64,000 nt of DNA from Pseudomonas sp. R4-35-07 (GTDB taxonomy: Bacteria > Pseudomonadota > Gammaproteobacteria > Pseudomonadales > Pseudomonadaceae): NCBI RefSeq assembly GCF_003852235.1, contig NZ_CP027732.1, positions 3,100,001-3,164,000 of the forward strand, written 5' to 3'. Position numbers and translations under genes: made by a program. The notes under the pieces are model-generated. The model saw nothing but the letters and a program-made list of their open reading frames with translations, searched no databases and was not told where the DNA came from. Numbering within the stretch: position 1 is the stretch's first letter; each line of letters starts with the position of its first letter. Positions 9,242 through 18,198 of this stretch are shown here, one piece after another.

Positions 9242-10120
9242 ATGACCCTGACCCAGTTGGAAATCTTTTCCCTGGTAGCTGAACTGCAAGGCTTTACCAG
9301 CGCCGCTCACCGCCTGGGTATCAGCCAGTCGGCGGTGTCCCATGCGATCAAGGCACTGGAGCAGGAGTTGGGTGTGGAATTGTTCCGACGTCACCAGACC
9401 CTGGTTGAACCGAGCGATACCGGCGTGCAATTGCTGGGGCGCGCCCGTGCCATGCTGGGCCTGGCCAACACGTTGCAGCAGGAAGCCGCCGACGCACGTG
9501 GCATGAAGCGCGGTACGCTGCGTATAGGCTCGTTCGGGCCCACTGCTTCAATCCGCTTGCTGCCCAACATCCTCAGCCACTTTCGGCAGGCTTACCCAGG
9601 CATAGAGGTACACATCGACGAAGGCCCCGACCGGCAGGTCATACACTGGCTGGATGAGCGGCGGGTGGATGTCGGGTTTGTCGTTTTGGAGCAGGACCGC
9701 TTCGATACCGTGGCGCTGTTGCAGGATCAATGGGTAGCGCTGTTACCGGCCGGGCATCGGTTAACCGCCCAGGCCGCGCTGCCCCTGCAAACGTTATGTG
9801 ACGACCCGTTTATCCTGACTGAAGCCGGATCGTCGGAATGGGTCACGCACCTGTTCAGCCAGGCCCGATTACAGCCGAAGGTGCGTTACCGCTGCGCGCA
9901 GTTGCTCAGCACGCTGGAAGCGGTCAGCCGTGGCGACGGACTGAGCATTGTCGCGCAGGCATCGCTGCCGGCAGTCATCGATCCGCGTTATGTGGTGCGG
10001 CCATTGGCGCCTCAAGTGCCGCGCCAGATTGGTCTGGCTGTGCTCGACCGTCGCCAGTCATCACCCGCGACACTTGCGTTCATTGCAGTGGCGCAAAAGT
10101 TGTATCCCGCCCCGGTTTGA
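9242..10120 (+). CDS. LysR-family transcriptional regulator
   Basis: A 292-aa protein with an N-terminal winged helix-turn-helix (MTLTQLEIFSLVAELQGF through GISQSAVSHAIKALEQELG). A type-2 periplasmic-binding-like effector domain follows from about residue 85 (KRGTLRIGSFGPTAS). It probably regulates the divergent EamA exporter and itself through the operator at 9176-9207. The effector is unknown. Confidence 0.93.
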   Translation: MTLTQLEIFSLVAELQGFTSAAHRLGISQSAVSHAIKALEQELGVELFRRHQTLVEPSDTGVQLLGRARAMLGLANTLQQEAADARGMKRGTLRIGSFGPTASIRLLPNILSHFRQAYPGIEVHIDEGPDRQVIHWLDERRVDVGFVVLEQDRFDTVALLQDQWVALLPAGHRLTAQAALPLQTLCDDPFILTEAGSSEWVTHLFSQARLQPKVRYRCAQLLSTLEAVSRGDGLSIVAQASLPAVIDPRYVVRPLAPQVPRQIGLAVLDRRQSSPATLAFIAVAQKLYPAPV

Positions 10121-10214
10121 ACTCGATCAAGCGCTGTTACGTTTTGCCGAGCACCGTGTGGCAATGCCATCTATCATCGGCATAGTCTCCCCTTTTCTGC
10201 ATGGCTGCCCCTGT

Positions 10215-11756
10215 ATGCCCCTGACCTCCCAAGGCCCACGAAACCGAGTCGCCTGCTATGTGTTCAGCGCAGTCTGCGGCCTGCTTCCCGTTTTGCTTGG
10301 GGTGGTAATTCTTTATTGGCAGGCCGAGCGCACGCTTGAGCAAAGCACCGCGCAAACGGCGCAGGAAGCCGTGCGTCAGTTCGACTTGATGCTCGACAAC
10401 ACCGCCGCCGCCGCCCAAGCGCTGTTACCACTGGCCGGCTTGCCGTGTGATAAGGCCGCGAAGCTGGCGCTGCGTGAGCAGGTCACTCGTCGGCCGTTCG
10501 TGCGCGCCACCACCTTGTCCTGGCAGCGAAACATTTATTGCAGTTCGTTGTTTGGCAGCGGTTATGAGTCGCCGGTCAACCCAGATGACTACGTTGACGG
10601 CAGTTTGTGGTTGATGAACGGTAATCCCGTCACGCCGGATACCGCGCTGCTGGTGTACCGGTTGGTCGACGGTGATCGAGCCGCGTTCGCCTCGATTGAC
10701 GGCTATCACCTCACCAATGCCCTGCGCCTGATCAGCCGCTATGCCTTCCTGGTGCTGAAGGTCGGCCCCCATTGGCTGGACGCCGGGGGCAAGGTGCATA
10801 CCAGCGCGTCACCGACGTTTGCCGTGGCCCAGCACTTTTTGGCCTCCAACCGCTATCCCTACAGCGTTGATGTGGGCATGCCCGAGGGTGAGGTGTGGCG
10901 TTACATGCAGGCGCGTTACCCGGCGGTGTTCAGTCTGGTGGTGTTTTTTGGGGTGCTGGCCGGCGTCCTGGCCCATTGGCTGCAGAAGCGCTCATCGTCG
11001 CCTACCCACGAGTTGCAACGGGCCTTGGGCGCCAACGAGTTCATTCCCTATTTCCAGCCGGTGGTGCGCGGCGACACTCGCCAATGGGCCGGCTGCGAAG
11101 TGCTGATGCGCTGGAAGCACCCTAAAGAGGGGCTGGTGCGGCCGGACCTGTTCATCCCCCTGGCCGAGCACTGCGGACTGATCGTGCCGATGACCCGCGC
11201 CCTGCTCCGCCAGACCGCCGCGCAATTGGCGCCGCATGCCGAGCACTTCAGCCCGGGCTTCCATATTGGTGTGAACATCACCGCGCGGCATTGCCACGAT
11301 CTGGATCTGGTGGACGACTGCCGGGAGTTCCTCGCGGCCTTCCCGCCCGGCCAGGTCACCCTGGTACTCGAGTTGACCGAGCGCGAGCTGATCGAACCCA
11401 CCGACATCACGCGCCGCTTGTTCGACGCTCTGCACCAGTTGGGCGTAATGATCGCAATCGACGACTTCGGCACCGGGCACTCCAGCCTGGGTTACTTGCG
11501 CAACTTCAATGTGGATTACTTGAAGATCGATCAAAGCTTCGTCGCCATGATCGGAGCGGATGCGCTTTCCCGGCATATTCTCGACAGCATCATAGAACTG
11601 TCCGCCAAGCTGGACCTGGGTATCGTGGCTGAGGGTGTGGAAACAGCGCAACAGTGTGATTACCTCATTGCAAAAGGCGTGGACCTTTTGCAAGGTTACC
11701 TGTTCGGCCGTCCGGTGCCCTGCGATGAATTCATTAAGGCGTTGACCCGCCATTGA
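10215..11756 (+). CDS. CSS-motif EAL domain cyclic-di-GMP phosphodiesterase
   Basis: About 513 aa. An N-terminal membrane helix is followed by a periplasmic CSS-type sensor domain (LPCDKAAK ... IYCSSLFG), a second helix (VFSLVVFFGVLAGVLAHW), then a cytoplasmic EAL domain. The active-site motifs look intact: EVLMRW in place of EAL, NITARH, LELTERE, IDDFGTGHSS, YLKIDQSF and EGVETAQQ. It should therefore degrade c-di-GMP, with redox control through the CSS cysteines as known for related E. coli proteins. The start is uncertain: ATG 10215 is chosen because the first helix begins soon after, but ATG 10164 is possible and neither has a strong ribosome site. Confidence 0.85.
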   Translation: MPLTSQGPRNRVACYVFSAVCGLLPVLLGVVILYWQAERTLEQSTAQTAQEAVRQFDLMLDNTAAAAQALLPLAGLPCDKAAKLALREQVTRRPFVRATTLSWQRNIYCSSLFGSGYESPVNPDDYVDGSLWLMNGNPVTPDTALLVYRLVDGDRAAFASIDGYHLTNALRLISRYAFLVLKVGPHWLDAGGKVHTSASPTFAVAQHFLASNRYPYSVDVGMPEGEVWRYMQARYPAVFSLVVFFGVLAGVLAHWLQKRSSSPTHELQRALGANEFIPYFQPVVRGDTRQWAGCEVLMRWKHPKEGLVRPDLFIPLAEHCGLIVPMTRALLRQTAAQLAPHAEHFSPGFHIGVNITARHCHDLDLVDDCREFLAAFPPGQVTLVLELTERELIEPTDITRRLFDALHQLGVMIAIDDFGTGHSSLGYLRNFNVDYLKIDQSFVAMIGADALSRHILDSIIELSAKLDLGIVAEGVETAQQCDYLIAKGVDLLQGYLFGRPVPCDEFIKALTRH

Positions 11757-11948
11757 ATAGCCATCGACTTTAGATGAAACAATCTTATTTGGACAAAGAC
11801 ATGATTTACTCGAAGTGGATTAACCACTACAATTTTTCGTGCCGGCGATACACTCACGCAGGTGTTTTCGTTGAGTTAGCTTAATCCTCTTGGCTTAAGG
11901 CTTTCTTCGCAGTAGCTATCAGCTAACTACACTATTGGAGTACAGATT

Positions 11949-12314
11949 TTGTCCAGACTCGCCGAATTTCGCGCAGCAGAAAAAGCCCTTCAAGAGCAGC
12001 TCGCCCAGCTGGAATCGCTGAAGAACGACGCCGGGCTGAAGAAAGAAATCGAATTCGAAGAAAAGCTTACAAAGCTGATGAGCAGTTATGACAAGAGCCT
12101 GCGCGATGTGATCGCCATCCTTGATCCAAACCCGGGCAAATCGGCTGCTGCGGCCGTTCGTGCGCCGAAACAGCGCCGCGCACGTGTGGTCAAGGTTTAC
12201 CAGAACCCGCATACCGGCGAGCTGATCGAGACCAAAGGCGGCAACCACCGCGGCCTTAAAGCCTGGAAAGAAGAGCACGGCGCAGCCACTGTAGACTCTT
12301 GGCTTCGCGGTTGA
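11949..12314 (+). CDS. MvaT/MvaU-family xenogeneic silencer
   Basis: A 121-aa H-NS functional analogue that coats AT-rich and horizontally acquired DNA. The N-terminal coiled-coil (MSRLAEFRAAEKALQEQLAQ through KEIEFEEKLTKLM) gives oligomerisation. The C-terminal NPHTGELIETKGGNHRGLK is the family's DNA-binding motif. The start is TTG at 11949, eight bases after a clear GGAG (11937-11940). The region upstream (11757-11936) is AT-rich, consistent with autoregulation. Confidence 0.92.
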   Translation: MSRLAEFRAAEKALQEQLAQLESLKNDAGLKKEIEFEEKLTKLMSSYDKSLRDVIAILDPNPGKSAAAAVRAPKQRRARVVKVYQNPHTGELIETKGGNHRGLKAWKEEHGAATVDSWLRG

Positions 12315-12331
12315 TTAACATGCACTAACAG

Positions 12332-12356
12332 AAAGCCCCGCTTACGCGGGGCTTTT
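12332..12356 (+). terminator. Rho-independent terminator after MvaT-family gene
   Basis: AAAGCCCCGC and GCGGGGCTTTT pair around a short TTAC loop, ending in a T-run. It lies 18 bases after the silencer's stop codon. Confidence 0.9.
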
Positions 12357-12414
12357 CGTTTGTAGGTTCACAAACGAAACTAACTTAAGTTCACATTCGT
12401 TCGCCTAGAACCAT

Positions 12415-12951
12415 TCAAAGTTTGAGGCTATCACGCACCGAACTGACCTCATCTTTGCTGGCCTCGTACGCTTGCGCCTGGCCCGCATATGAAAACACGT
12501 AGGCTTTATCGACATCCACTGCCCCCACTAGTGTTTGCGACAGCACATGTCGACCGTTCTCGGTAATCACACAGGTAGTTTCCAGCGCCTCAAGACGGCT
12601 CAATGTAGCGGGGTGCATTTTGGTGCACACGCTTTGATAACCACCCTGGGCAAAATCTTTCTGGATGGATTTACGCATTTCCAGCAAAACGCCTTGAAGA
12701 TTGACGTTATGCCCAGCCTCGATCGGCGTACCGGTCAACTCCATCACCATCAAGGTCTTGCCATTTTCATCATTTTTGATCGCGCGCTGTCGCGACACGC
12801 TCTGGGTCTTTCCGGTTGCGTTGCCATCGGGCTCAACTTCCTCGACCTGCCAGCCGCTGGGCCAATGAATTTCCGGCTCGGCCGCCAGTACGAACGGGCT
12901 GCCCAACACTAAGCACAACGTAGCCAATAACGGTTTACGAAACTCGATCAT
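12415..12951 (-). CDS. Exported protein of unknown function
   Basis: A 178-aa protein with a Sec-type signal peptide ([18 protein letters not shown] ... VLAA, cleavage near residue 24). The mature part is soluble, with two Cys that could form a disulfide (VCTKMH and TTCVITENG). It resembles a small group of Pseudomonas periplasmic proteins (possibly DUF4946), but I do not recognise a function. ATG 12951 is chosen because the signal peptide follows directly; ATG 12963 is a close alternative with GGAACC upstream. Confidence 0.65.
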   Translation of the reverse strand: MIEFRKPLLATLCLVLGSPFVLAAEPEIHWPSGWQVEEVEPDGNATGKTQSVSRQRAIKNDENGKTLMVMELTGTPIEAGHNVNLQGVLLEMRKSIQKDFAQGGYQSVCTKMHPATLSRLEALETTCVITENGRHVLSQTLVGAVDVDKAYVFSYAGQAQAYEASKDEVSSVRDSLKL

Positions 12952-13129
12952 TGCCAAAAGCATCCAAGGTTCCAGCACCAAAGTTTGCGACCCGAGCCCC
13001 GCCCCTCGCAAGGGCCGCGTGAGCTTTTTCATTTGGCGCGATCGGCAGGCCTTGCGTATCATGGCTCGGCTGCACGGATGCTTGCCGCAAGCCAAGGGAC
13101 CGCTTTGCCCCATTTTTTCTGGAGGGCCC

Positions 13130-13651
13130 ATGAGCCTGCACGAACTGAACACCTTTCCCGGCGTTACTGCCCAACCCGACACCGCCACCACGAACTTCGT
13201 GTTCAACCACACCATGTTGCGGGTCAAGGACATCACCAAGTCGCTGGATTTCTACACCCGCGTCCTGGGTTTTTCCCTGGTTGAAAAACGCGATTTCCCG
13301 GAAGCCGAATTCAGCCTGTATTTCCTGGCCCTGGTGGACAAGGCACAGATCCCGGCTGACGCTGCCGAGCGCACCCAGTGGATGAAGTCGATCCCAGGCA
13401 TTCTGGAACTGACCCACAACCACGGCACCGAAAACGACGCCGACTTCGCTTACCACAACGGCAACACCGACCCGCGTGGCTTTGGCCATATTTGCATCTC
13501 GGTGCCGGATATCGTCGCGGCATGCGAACGCTTCGAGGCCCTGGGCTGCGATTTCCAGAAGCGCCTGAGCGATGGCCGCATGAAAAGCCTGGCCTTCATC
13601 AAGGACCCGGACGCCTACTGGGTTGAAATCATTCAGCCAGCACCGCTGTAA
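13130..13651 (+). CDS. gloA: Lactoylglutathione lyase (glyoxalase I)
   Basis: Isomerises the methylglyoxal-glutathione hemithioacetal to S-lactoylglutathione. At 173 aa it matches the longer Pseudomonas/eukaryote-type enzyme. The four metal ligands are visible: His27 (FNHTML), Glu93 (ILELTH), His120 (GFGHICIS) and Glu166 (WVEIIQP). The ATG has GGAGG at 13121-13125. Longer-type enzymes tend to prefer Zn2+. Confidence 0.95.
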   Translation: MSLHELNTFPGVTAQPDTATTNFVFNHTMLRVKDITKSLDFYTRVLGFSLVEKRDFPEAEFSLYFLALVDKAQIPADAAERTQWMKSIPGILELTHNHGTENDADFAYHNGNTDPRGFGHICISVPDIVAACERFEALGCDFQKRLSDGRMKSLAFIKDPDAYWVEIIQPAPL

Positions 13652-13654
13652 AAC

Positions 13655-13685
13655 AAAAACCCCATGATCGCTCGTGGGGTTTTTT
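13655..13685 (+). terminator. Terminator between gloA and ahpF
   Basis: AAAAACCCCA and TGGGGTTTTTT arms flank a short loop just after the gloA stop. The A-run and T-run on opposite sides make it usable from both directions, which would suit the convergent gloA and ahpF. Confidence 0.85.
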
Positions 13686-13700
13686 ATTTGCGCGCTGTTT

Positions 13701-15266
13701 TTACGCCGGCGCGGACGTGCGGATCAGATGGTCGAACGCGCTAAGGGAAGCCTTGGCGCCCTCGCCTACCGCGATGACGATCTGCTTATACGGCACGGTC
13801 GTCACGTCACCGGCGGCGAATACACCCGGCAATGAGGTCTCGCCACGCGCATCGACGATGATCTCGCCGCGAGGCGTCAGTTCCACGGTGCCTTTGAGCC
13901 AGTCGGTGTTAGGCAGCAAACCGATCTGCACGAAAATGCCTTCCAGGTCGATGGTCTTGAACTCGCCGCTGTCGCGGTCCTTGTAGGCAAGACCAGTGAC
14001 TTTTTGGCCATCGCCCTTGACTTCACTGGTCAGCGCGCTGGTGATCACATCGACGTTTGGCAGGCTGTACAGCTTGCGCTGCAACACAGCGTCAGCACGT
14101 AGCTTGCTGTCGAACTCGAGCAACGTGACGTGGCTGACAATGCCGGCCAGGTCGATGGCCGCTTCGACGCCGGAGTTACCGCCACCGATCACCGCCACGC
14201 GTTTGCCCTTGAACAGCGGGCCATCGCAGTGCGGGCAGAAGCACACGCCCTTGGCCTTGTATTCCTGCTCGCCCGGCACACCCATTTCACGCCAGCGCGC
14301 ACCGGTGGCCAGGATCACGGTCTTGGACTTGAGCGTCGCGCCGCTTTCGAAGCGAATTTCGTGCAACTCACCGGCATTCTTCGCGGGTACCAGGCTGCTG
14401 GCACGCTGCAGGTTCATGATGTCGACGTCGTACTGACGCACGTGGGCTTCCAGGGCACTGGCCAGCTTCGGGCCTTCGGTTTCCTGGACCGAGATAAAGT
14501 TCTCGATGGACATGGTGTCCAGCACCTGCCCACCAAAACGCTCGGCGGCCACGCCGGTACGGATGCCTTTGCGTGCAGCGTAGATCGCGGCCGACGAGCC
14601 CGCCGGGCCACCGCCGACAACCAGTACATCAAAAGCATCCTTGGCACTGATTTTCTCAGCCGCTTTTTCGATGCCGCTGGTGTCGAGCTTGGCGAGGATT
14701 TCTTCCAGGCCCATGCGGCCCTGGCCGAAGTTCACACCGTTGAGGTAGACACTGGGCACTGCCATGATCTGACGCTCATCGACTTCGGCCTGGAACAGCG
14801 CGCCGTCGATGGCCACGTGGCGGATATTGGGATTAAGCACCGCCATCAGGTTCAGCGCCTGGACCACGTCCGGGCAGTTCTGGCACGACAGCGAGAAGTA
14901 CGTCTCGAAGCTGAACTCGCCTTTCAGCGCACGGATCTGTTCGATCACTTCGACACTGGCCTTCGACGGGTGGCCACCGACTTGCAACAGGGCCAACACC
15001 AAGGACGTGAATTCATGGCCCATGGGGATGCCGGCGAAACGCAGGCTGATATCGGCACCCGGGCGGTTGATGGAGAACGACGGCTTGCGCGCATCATTGC
15101 CATCGGTGTTCAGGGTAATCAGCGTAGTGAGGCTGGCTACGTCCTGCAAAAGAGCGAGCATTTCCTGGGATTTCGCACCGTCGTCGAGGGAGGCGACGAT
15201 CTCGATCGGCTGGGTGACCCGCTCCAGGTAAGATTTCAACTGAGCTTTAAGATTGGCGTCCAACAT
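13701..15266 (-). CDS. ahpF: Alkyl hydroperoxide reductase subunit F
   Basis: NADH-dependent flavin disulfide reductase (521 aa) that reduces AhpC. The N-terminal double-thioredoxin domain carries Cys128 and Cys131 (SCQNC). An FAD-binding [10 protein letters not shown] motif follows, then the thioredoxin-reductase-type redox pair CPHC near residues 344-347 and an NADH site ([13 protein letters not shown]). It lies downstream of ahpC on the same strand, 123 bases away, with a hairpin between them that probably reduces its transcription relative to ahpC. Confidence 0.97.
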   Translation of the reverse strand: MLDANLKAQLKSYLERVTQPIEIVASLDDGAKSQEMLALLQDVASLTTLITLNTDGNDARKPSFSINRPGADISLRFAGIPMGHEFTSLVLALLQVGGHPSKASVEVIEQIRALKGEFSFETYFSLSCQNCPDVVQALNLMAVLNPNIRHVAIDGALFQAEVDERQIMAVPSVYLNGVNFGQGRMGLEEILAKLDTSGIEKAAEKISAKDAFDVLVVGGGPAGSSAAIYAARKGIRTGVAAERFGGQVLDTMSIENFISVQETEGPKLASALEAHVRQYDVDIMNLQRASSLVPAKNAGELHEIRFESGATLKSKTVILATGARWREMGVPGEQEYKAKGVCFCPHCDGPLFKGKRVAVIGGGNSGVEAAIDLAGIVSHVTLLEFDSKLRADAVLQRKLYSLPNVDVITSALTSEVKGDGQKVTGLAYKDRDSGEFKTIDLEGIFVQIGLLPNTDWLKGTVELTPRGEIIVDARGETSLPGVFAAGDVTTVPYKQIVIAVGEGAKASLSAFDHLIRTSAPA

Positions 15267-15293
15267 ACGGGCGATTTCCTTTAATTCTGGTAT

Positions 15294-15332
15294 AAAAAAA
15301 CGCCCGAACGAATCTCGCCCGGGCGTTTTTTG
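15294..15332 (-). terminator. Hairpin terminator between ahpC and ahpF
   Basis: Arms CGCCCG and CGGGCG flanked by runs of A and T make a bidirectional-looking intrinsic terminator in the ahpC-ahpF gap. Partial read-through would explain the usual excess of AhpC over AhpF; that is inference. Confidence 0.75.
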
Positions 15333-15389
15333 AGGGCGGTTGCAGCTTACTGGGTAGGTGCGGTTACCCGCCCTTGGGACTTCACAGAC

Positions 15390-15953
15390 TTAGATCTTGC
15401 CGACCAGGTCAAGGGACGGAGCCAGAGTGGCCTCGCCTTCTTTCCACTTGGCTGGGCAGACTTCGCCTGGGTGGGCAGCGACATACTGAGCAGCCTTGAT
15501 CTTGCGCAGCAGCTCGGAAGCGTCACGGCCAACACCGCCGTCGTTCAGTTCAACGATCTTGATCTGGCCTTCCGGGTTGATCACGAAGGTACCGCGGTCT
15601 GCCAGGCCAGCTTCTTCGATCAGCACGTCGAAATTGCGGGAGATGGTCAGGGTTGGGTCGCCGATCATGGTGTACTGGATCTTGCCGATGGCTGGCGAGG
15701 TGTTGTGCCAGGCAGCGTGGGCAAAGTGGGTGTCGGTGGACACGCTGTAGATTTCGACGCCCAGTTTCTGGAATTCGGCATAGTTGTCAGCCAGGTCTTC
15801 CAGTTCAGTCGGGCAAACGAAGGTGAAGTCGGCTGGGTAGAAGAACACTACGGACCACTTGCCTTTCAGGTCAGCGTCGGTCACATCGACGAAGCTGCCG
15901 TTTTTGAAAGCGGTGGCTTTAAACGGTTTTACTTGGCTGTTGATGATAGGCAT
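15390..15953 (-). CDS. ahpC: Alkyl hydroperoxide reductase subunit C (peroxiredoxin)
   Basis: Typical two-Cys peroxiredoxin of 187 aa, the exact family length. The peroxidatic Cys47 lies in FVCPTE and the resolving Cys166 in GEVCPAKW. It reduces H2O2, organic peroxides and peroxynitrite and is recycled by AhpF. The ATG at 15953 has GGAG upstream. The 133-base region to the next gene should hold the promoter, in other pseudomonads under OxyR; I could not delimit an OxyR site by eye. Confidence 0.97.
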   Translation of the reverse strand: MPIINSQVKPFKATAFKNGSFVDVTDADLKGKWSVVFFYPADFTFVCPTELEDLADNYAEFQKLGVEIYSVSTDTHFAHAAWHNTSPAIGKIQYTMIGDPTLTISRNFDVLIEEAGLADRGTFVINPEGQIKIVELNDGGVGRDASELLRKIKAAQYVAAHPGEVCPAKWKEGEATLAPSLDLVGKI

Positions 15954-16086
15954 CGTTGACTCTCCGTCAGGGGTTAAGAAGTTGATGAGGTGAATCCTAC
16001 CCACTCCGACCGACGATGGCTCATTGGCAAACCTGATGCTGACGATTGGTTTTCCCTATCAGGCGGCTGTATTAATAGAAGAAATC

Positions 16087-17019
16087 TCACAGCAGCGGTT
16101 GAGTCGCCAGCGTCATGCCGAGAAAGGGCGTCGCTTCAACATAGCGCATGGCCGATTTCATGTCGCTCCAGCCGACGTAACTCATCAATGACTTCAAATC
16201 CCAGCCGCTGCGATGGGCCCAGGTAGCGAAGCCACGTCGCAGGGAGTGGCTGGTGTACTGCTCGGCGGGGATGCCTGCGCGCTCCAGGGCTTGACGCAAT
16301 AAGGGGATCACGCTGTTGGGGTGCAGCCCCTCCTCCCCCAGATTGCCCCAGCGATCGATCCCGCGAAACACCGGGCCACGTACCAATGCCGAGGCACTGA
16401 GCCATTCGCTATAAGCCTGTACCGGGCACAAGCGCAACAGCGCGGGGGTGTGGTAGGTCTTGCCGAGGTTATCGCGGTCACTTTTGCTGCGCGGCAAGTA
16501 CAGGCTGATGCCGGCCCCAGGCACTGCCTGGACATGCTCGATGCTCAAGCGACACAGCTCATCGCTGCGAAAGCCGCGCCAGAAGCCCAACAGGATCAGC
16601 GCCGTGTCGCGTTTGGCACGCAGCAAGCCGGGCTGATCCTGGTTTTCGGCGGCTTGCCTGGCGTCATTCTCAAGCGATGCAACCACCTGCTCCAGATGCG
16701 CGAGCTGCAATGGCTGCGCTTGCCGCTCCTGCGCCGGGTGCACGGCGCGGATGCCCTTGAGCACCTTGCGCACCACCGGCGCCTTGGTCGGGTCGGCAAA
16801 CCCCTGACTGGTGTGCCACTGCGCCAAGGCCGAGAGCCGCAACTTCAAGGTGTTCACGGCCAGCACGCCCGCATGCGCCACCAGATAGCGCGCCACGCTG
16901 TCGCTGGTGGCCGGCAGGAACCCACCCCAACTGACTTCGAAATGCTCGATGGCCGCGCGGTAGCTACGGCGGGTGTTATCGCGGGTAGCGGCATTGAGGT
17001 AACGGTCGAGATCACTCAT
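16087..17019 (-). CDS. Tyrosine recombinase, TnpS-like
   Basis: A 310-aa site-specific recombinase. It has an N-terminal SAM-like core-binding domain (RYLNAATRDNTRRSYRAAIE) and a catalytic domain with Arg151 (GFRSDEL), His258 and Arg261 (SHSLRRGFATW), Trp284 in the second-His position (YVGWSDMKS) and nucleophile Tyr293 (MRYVEA). Size, divergent arrangement and partner match TnpS of Tn4651-type transposons, which resolves cointegrates together with TnpT. No transposase or terminal repeats are visible here. The start is ambiguous (17019 or 17031). Confidence 0.85.
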   Translation of the reverse strand: MSDLDRYLNAATRDNTRRSYRAAIEHFEVSWGGFLPATSDSVARYLVAHAGVLAVNTLKLRLSALAQWHTSQGFADPTKAPVVRKVLKGIRAVHPAQERQAQPLQLAHLEQVVASLENDARQAAENQDQPGLLRAKRDTALILLGFWRGFRSDELCRLSIEHVQAVPGAGISLYLPRSKSDRDNLGKTYHTPALLRLCPVQAYSEWLSASALVRGPVFRGIDRWGNLGEEGLHPNSVIPLLRQALERAGIPAEQYTSHSLRRGFATWAHRSGWDLKSLMSYVGWSDMKSAMRYVEATPFLGMTLATQPLL

Positions 17020-17190
17020 GACAGGGCCCATTCGTACTGCGAACGCCTGTATCGACGTTGAAAATGCGTGTGACACGGGATAATACGCCAATATCCCATC
17101 TGTTAAATAATGAATTCAAAGAGTTTTTCAGTCGTGATACAGTATGTATATACATATCATGTACCACAGTACGAAATCGATGGAGACCCC
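17020..17190. promoter_or_regulatory. Divergent intergenic region with dyads, candidate recombination site
   Basis: In Tn4651-type elements the resolution site lies between tnpS and tnpT. Here the gap contains three dyads. TTCGTACTG (17031-17039) is inverted as CAGTACGAA (17167-17175). GGGATA (17077-17082) is inverted as TATCCC (17092-17097), extendable to 11-base arms with 8 matches around a 7-base spacer, the geometry of a tyrosine recombinase core. A perfect 14-base palindrome TATGTATATACATA (17143-17156) may be the operator of the TnpT-like protein. Functions are inferred from position. Confidence 0.5.
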
Positions 17191-18198
17191 ATGGCACGCG
17201 GCGGCATAAACAAAGCAGTAGTTCAAACGGCACGCCTGGCAATCCTCGCCCGCGGTGAAAACCCCAGCATTGATGCTGTACGCATCGAGATGGGCAATAC
17301 CGGCTCGAAAACCACGATTCATCGTTATTTGAAGGAGCTGGACGAAAGCGAAACCCGGCAAACCATCACCGAAGCGCCTATCGACGATGAGCTGGGTGAA
17401 TTGGTGGCACGCCTCGCACAACGCCTGAAGGAGAAGGCTCAGGAACCCATCGACCTCGCCCTGGCGCAGTTCGAACAGCAGAAAAGCGCCCTCCTCACTC
17501 AGCTTGAAGCCCTGCAGGAGGCCCATCACCAGTTGCAACAGCAGTTCGATATCCAGGCCGCCGCCCTCGCTGAGGAAAGCGCCGCCCTGCACACCGCCAG
17601 CACCAGCCTGCAGGCCGAGCAAACGCGTAATGCCGGGCTAAGCCAGGCATGCAGCGATTACGAACTGAGGATCAACGACAAGGACGAGCAGATTCGCTCC
17701 CTGGAAGACAAACACCTCCACGCCCGCGATGCGCTTGAGCACTACCGCAATGCCGTCAAGGAGCAGCGTGAGCAGGAGCAGCGCCGCCATGAAGGCCAGT
17801 TGCAGCAGGTACAGGCCGAACTGCGCCAGACCCAGCAGAGTGCACTGGTGCGTCAGGATGAAATCACTCAGTTGCATCGAGACAATGAACGCGTGTTGAT
17901 CGAGCATCGGGTGACTGCCAAGGCGCTGAGCGCACTGCAGGAGCAGGTACGCAAAGACCAGGCGCTGCGGCTCGAATTGAACGAGAGGATTAGCCAGGTC
18001 GACAGCGAGCGCACGCTGCTTCAAGAGCGCCTGCGGGTTGCGCTGCTGGAAAGTCAGTCACGAAAGGACGCGCTGACCGAACATCAACAGGCCAACAAGG
18101 CGCTGGAACTGGACCTGATCAAGGCCCAGGCCAGCATTGAAGCGTTGCGCCTGGCCGCCGTCGTTGCAACGACGCCAGAGGCAACGCCCGAGTCCTGA
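17191..18198 (+). CDS. KfrA-like DNA-binding coiled-coil protein, TnpT-like
   Basis: A 335-aa protein. Residues 5-55 form a KfrA N-terminal helix-turn-helix (MARGGINKAVVQTARLAILA through SKTTIHRYLKELDE). From about residue 65 to 320 it is a nearly continuous coiled coil rich in Gln, Glu, Arg and Leu. This is the architecture of TnpT, the accessory protein that brings recombination sites together for TnpS. The ATG has GGAG at 17182-17185. Its stop codon directly abuts that of gor (convergent), with no spacer. Confidence 0.85.
   Translation: MARGGINKAVVQTARLAILARGENPSIDAVRIEMGNTGSKTTIHRYLKELDESETRQTITEAPIDDELGELVARLAQRLKEKAQEPIDLALAQFEQQKSALLTQLEALQEAHHQLQQQFDIQAAALAEESAALHTASTSLQAEQTRNAGLSQACSDYELRINDKDEQIRSLEDKHLHARDALEHYRNAVKEQREQEQRRHEGQLQQVQAELRQTQQSALVRQDEITQLHRDNERVLIEHRVTAKALSALQEQVRKDQALRLELNERISQVDSERTLLQERLRVALLESQSRKDALTEHQQANKALELDLIKAQASIEALRLAAVVATTPEATPES

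Noticed and set aside
14130..15284. 384-codon plus-strand ORF opposite ahpF
   Set aside because: Antisense shadow; the AhpF reading frame has all redox and cofactor motifs.
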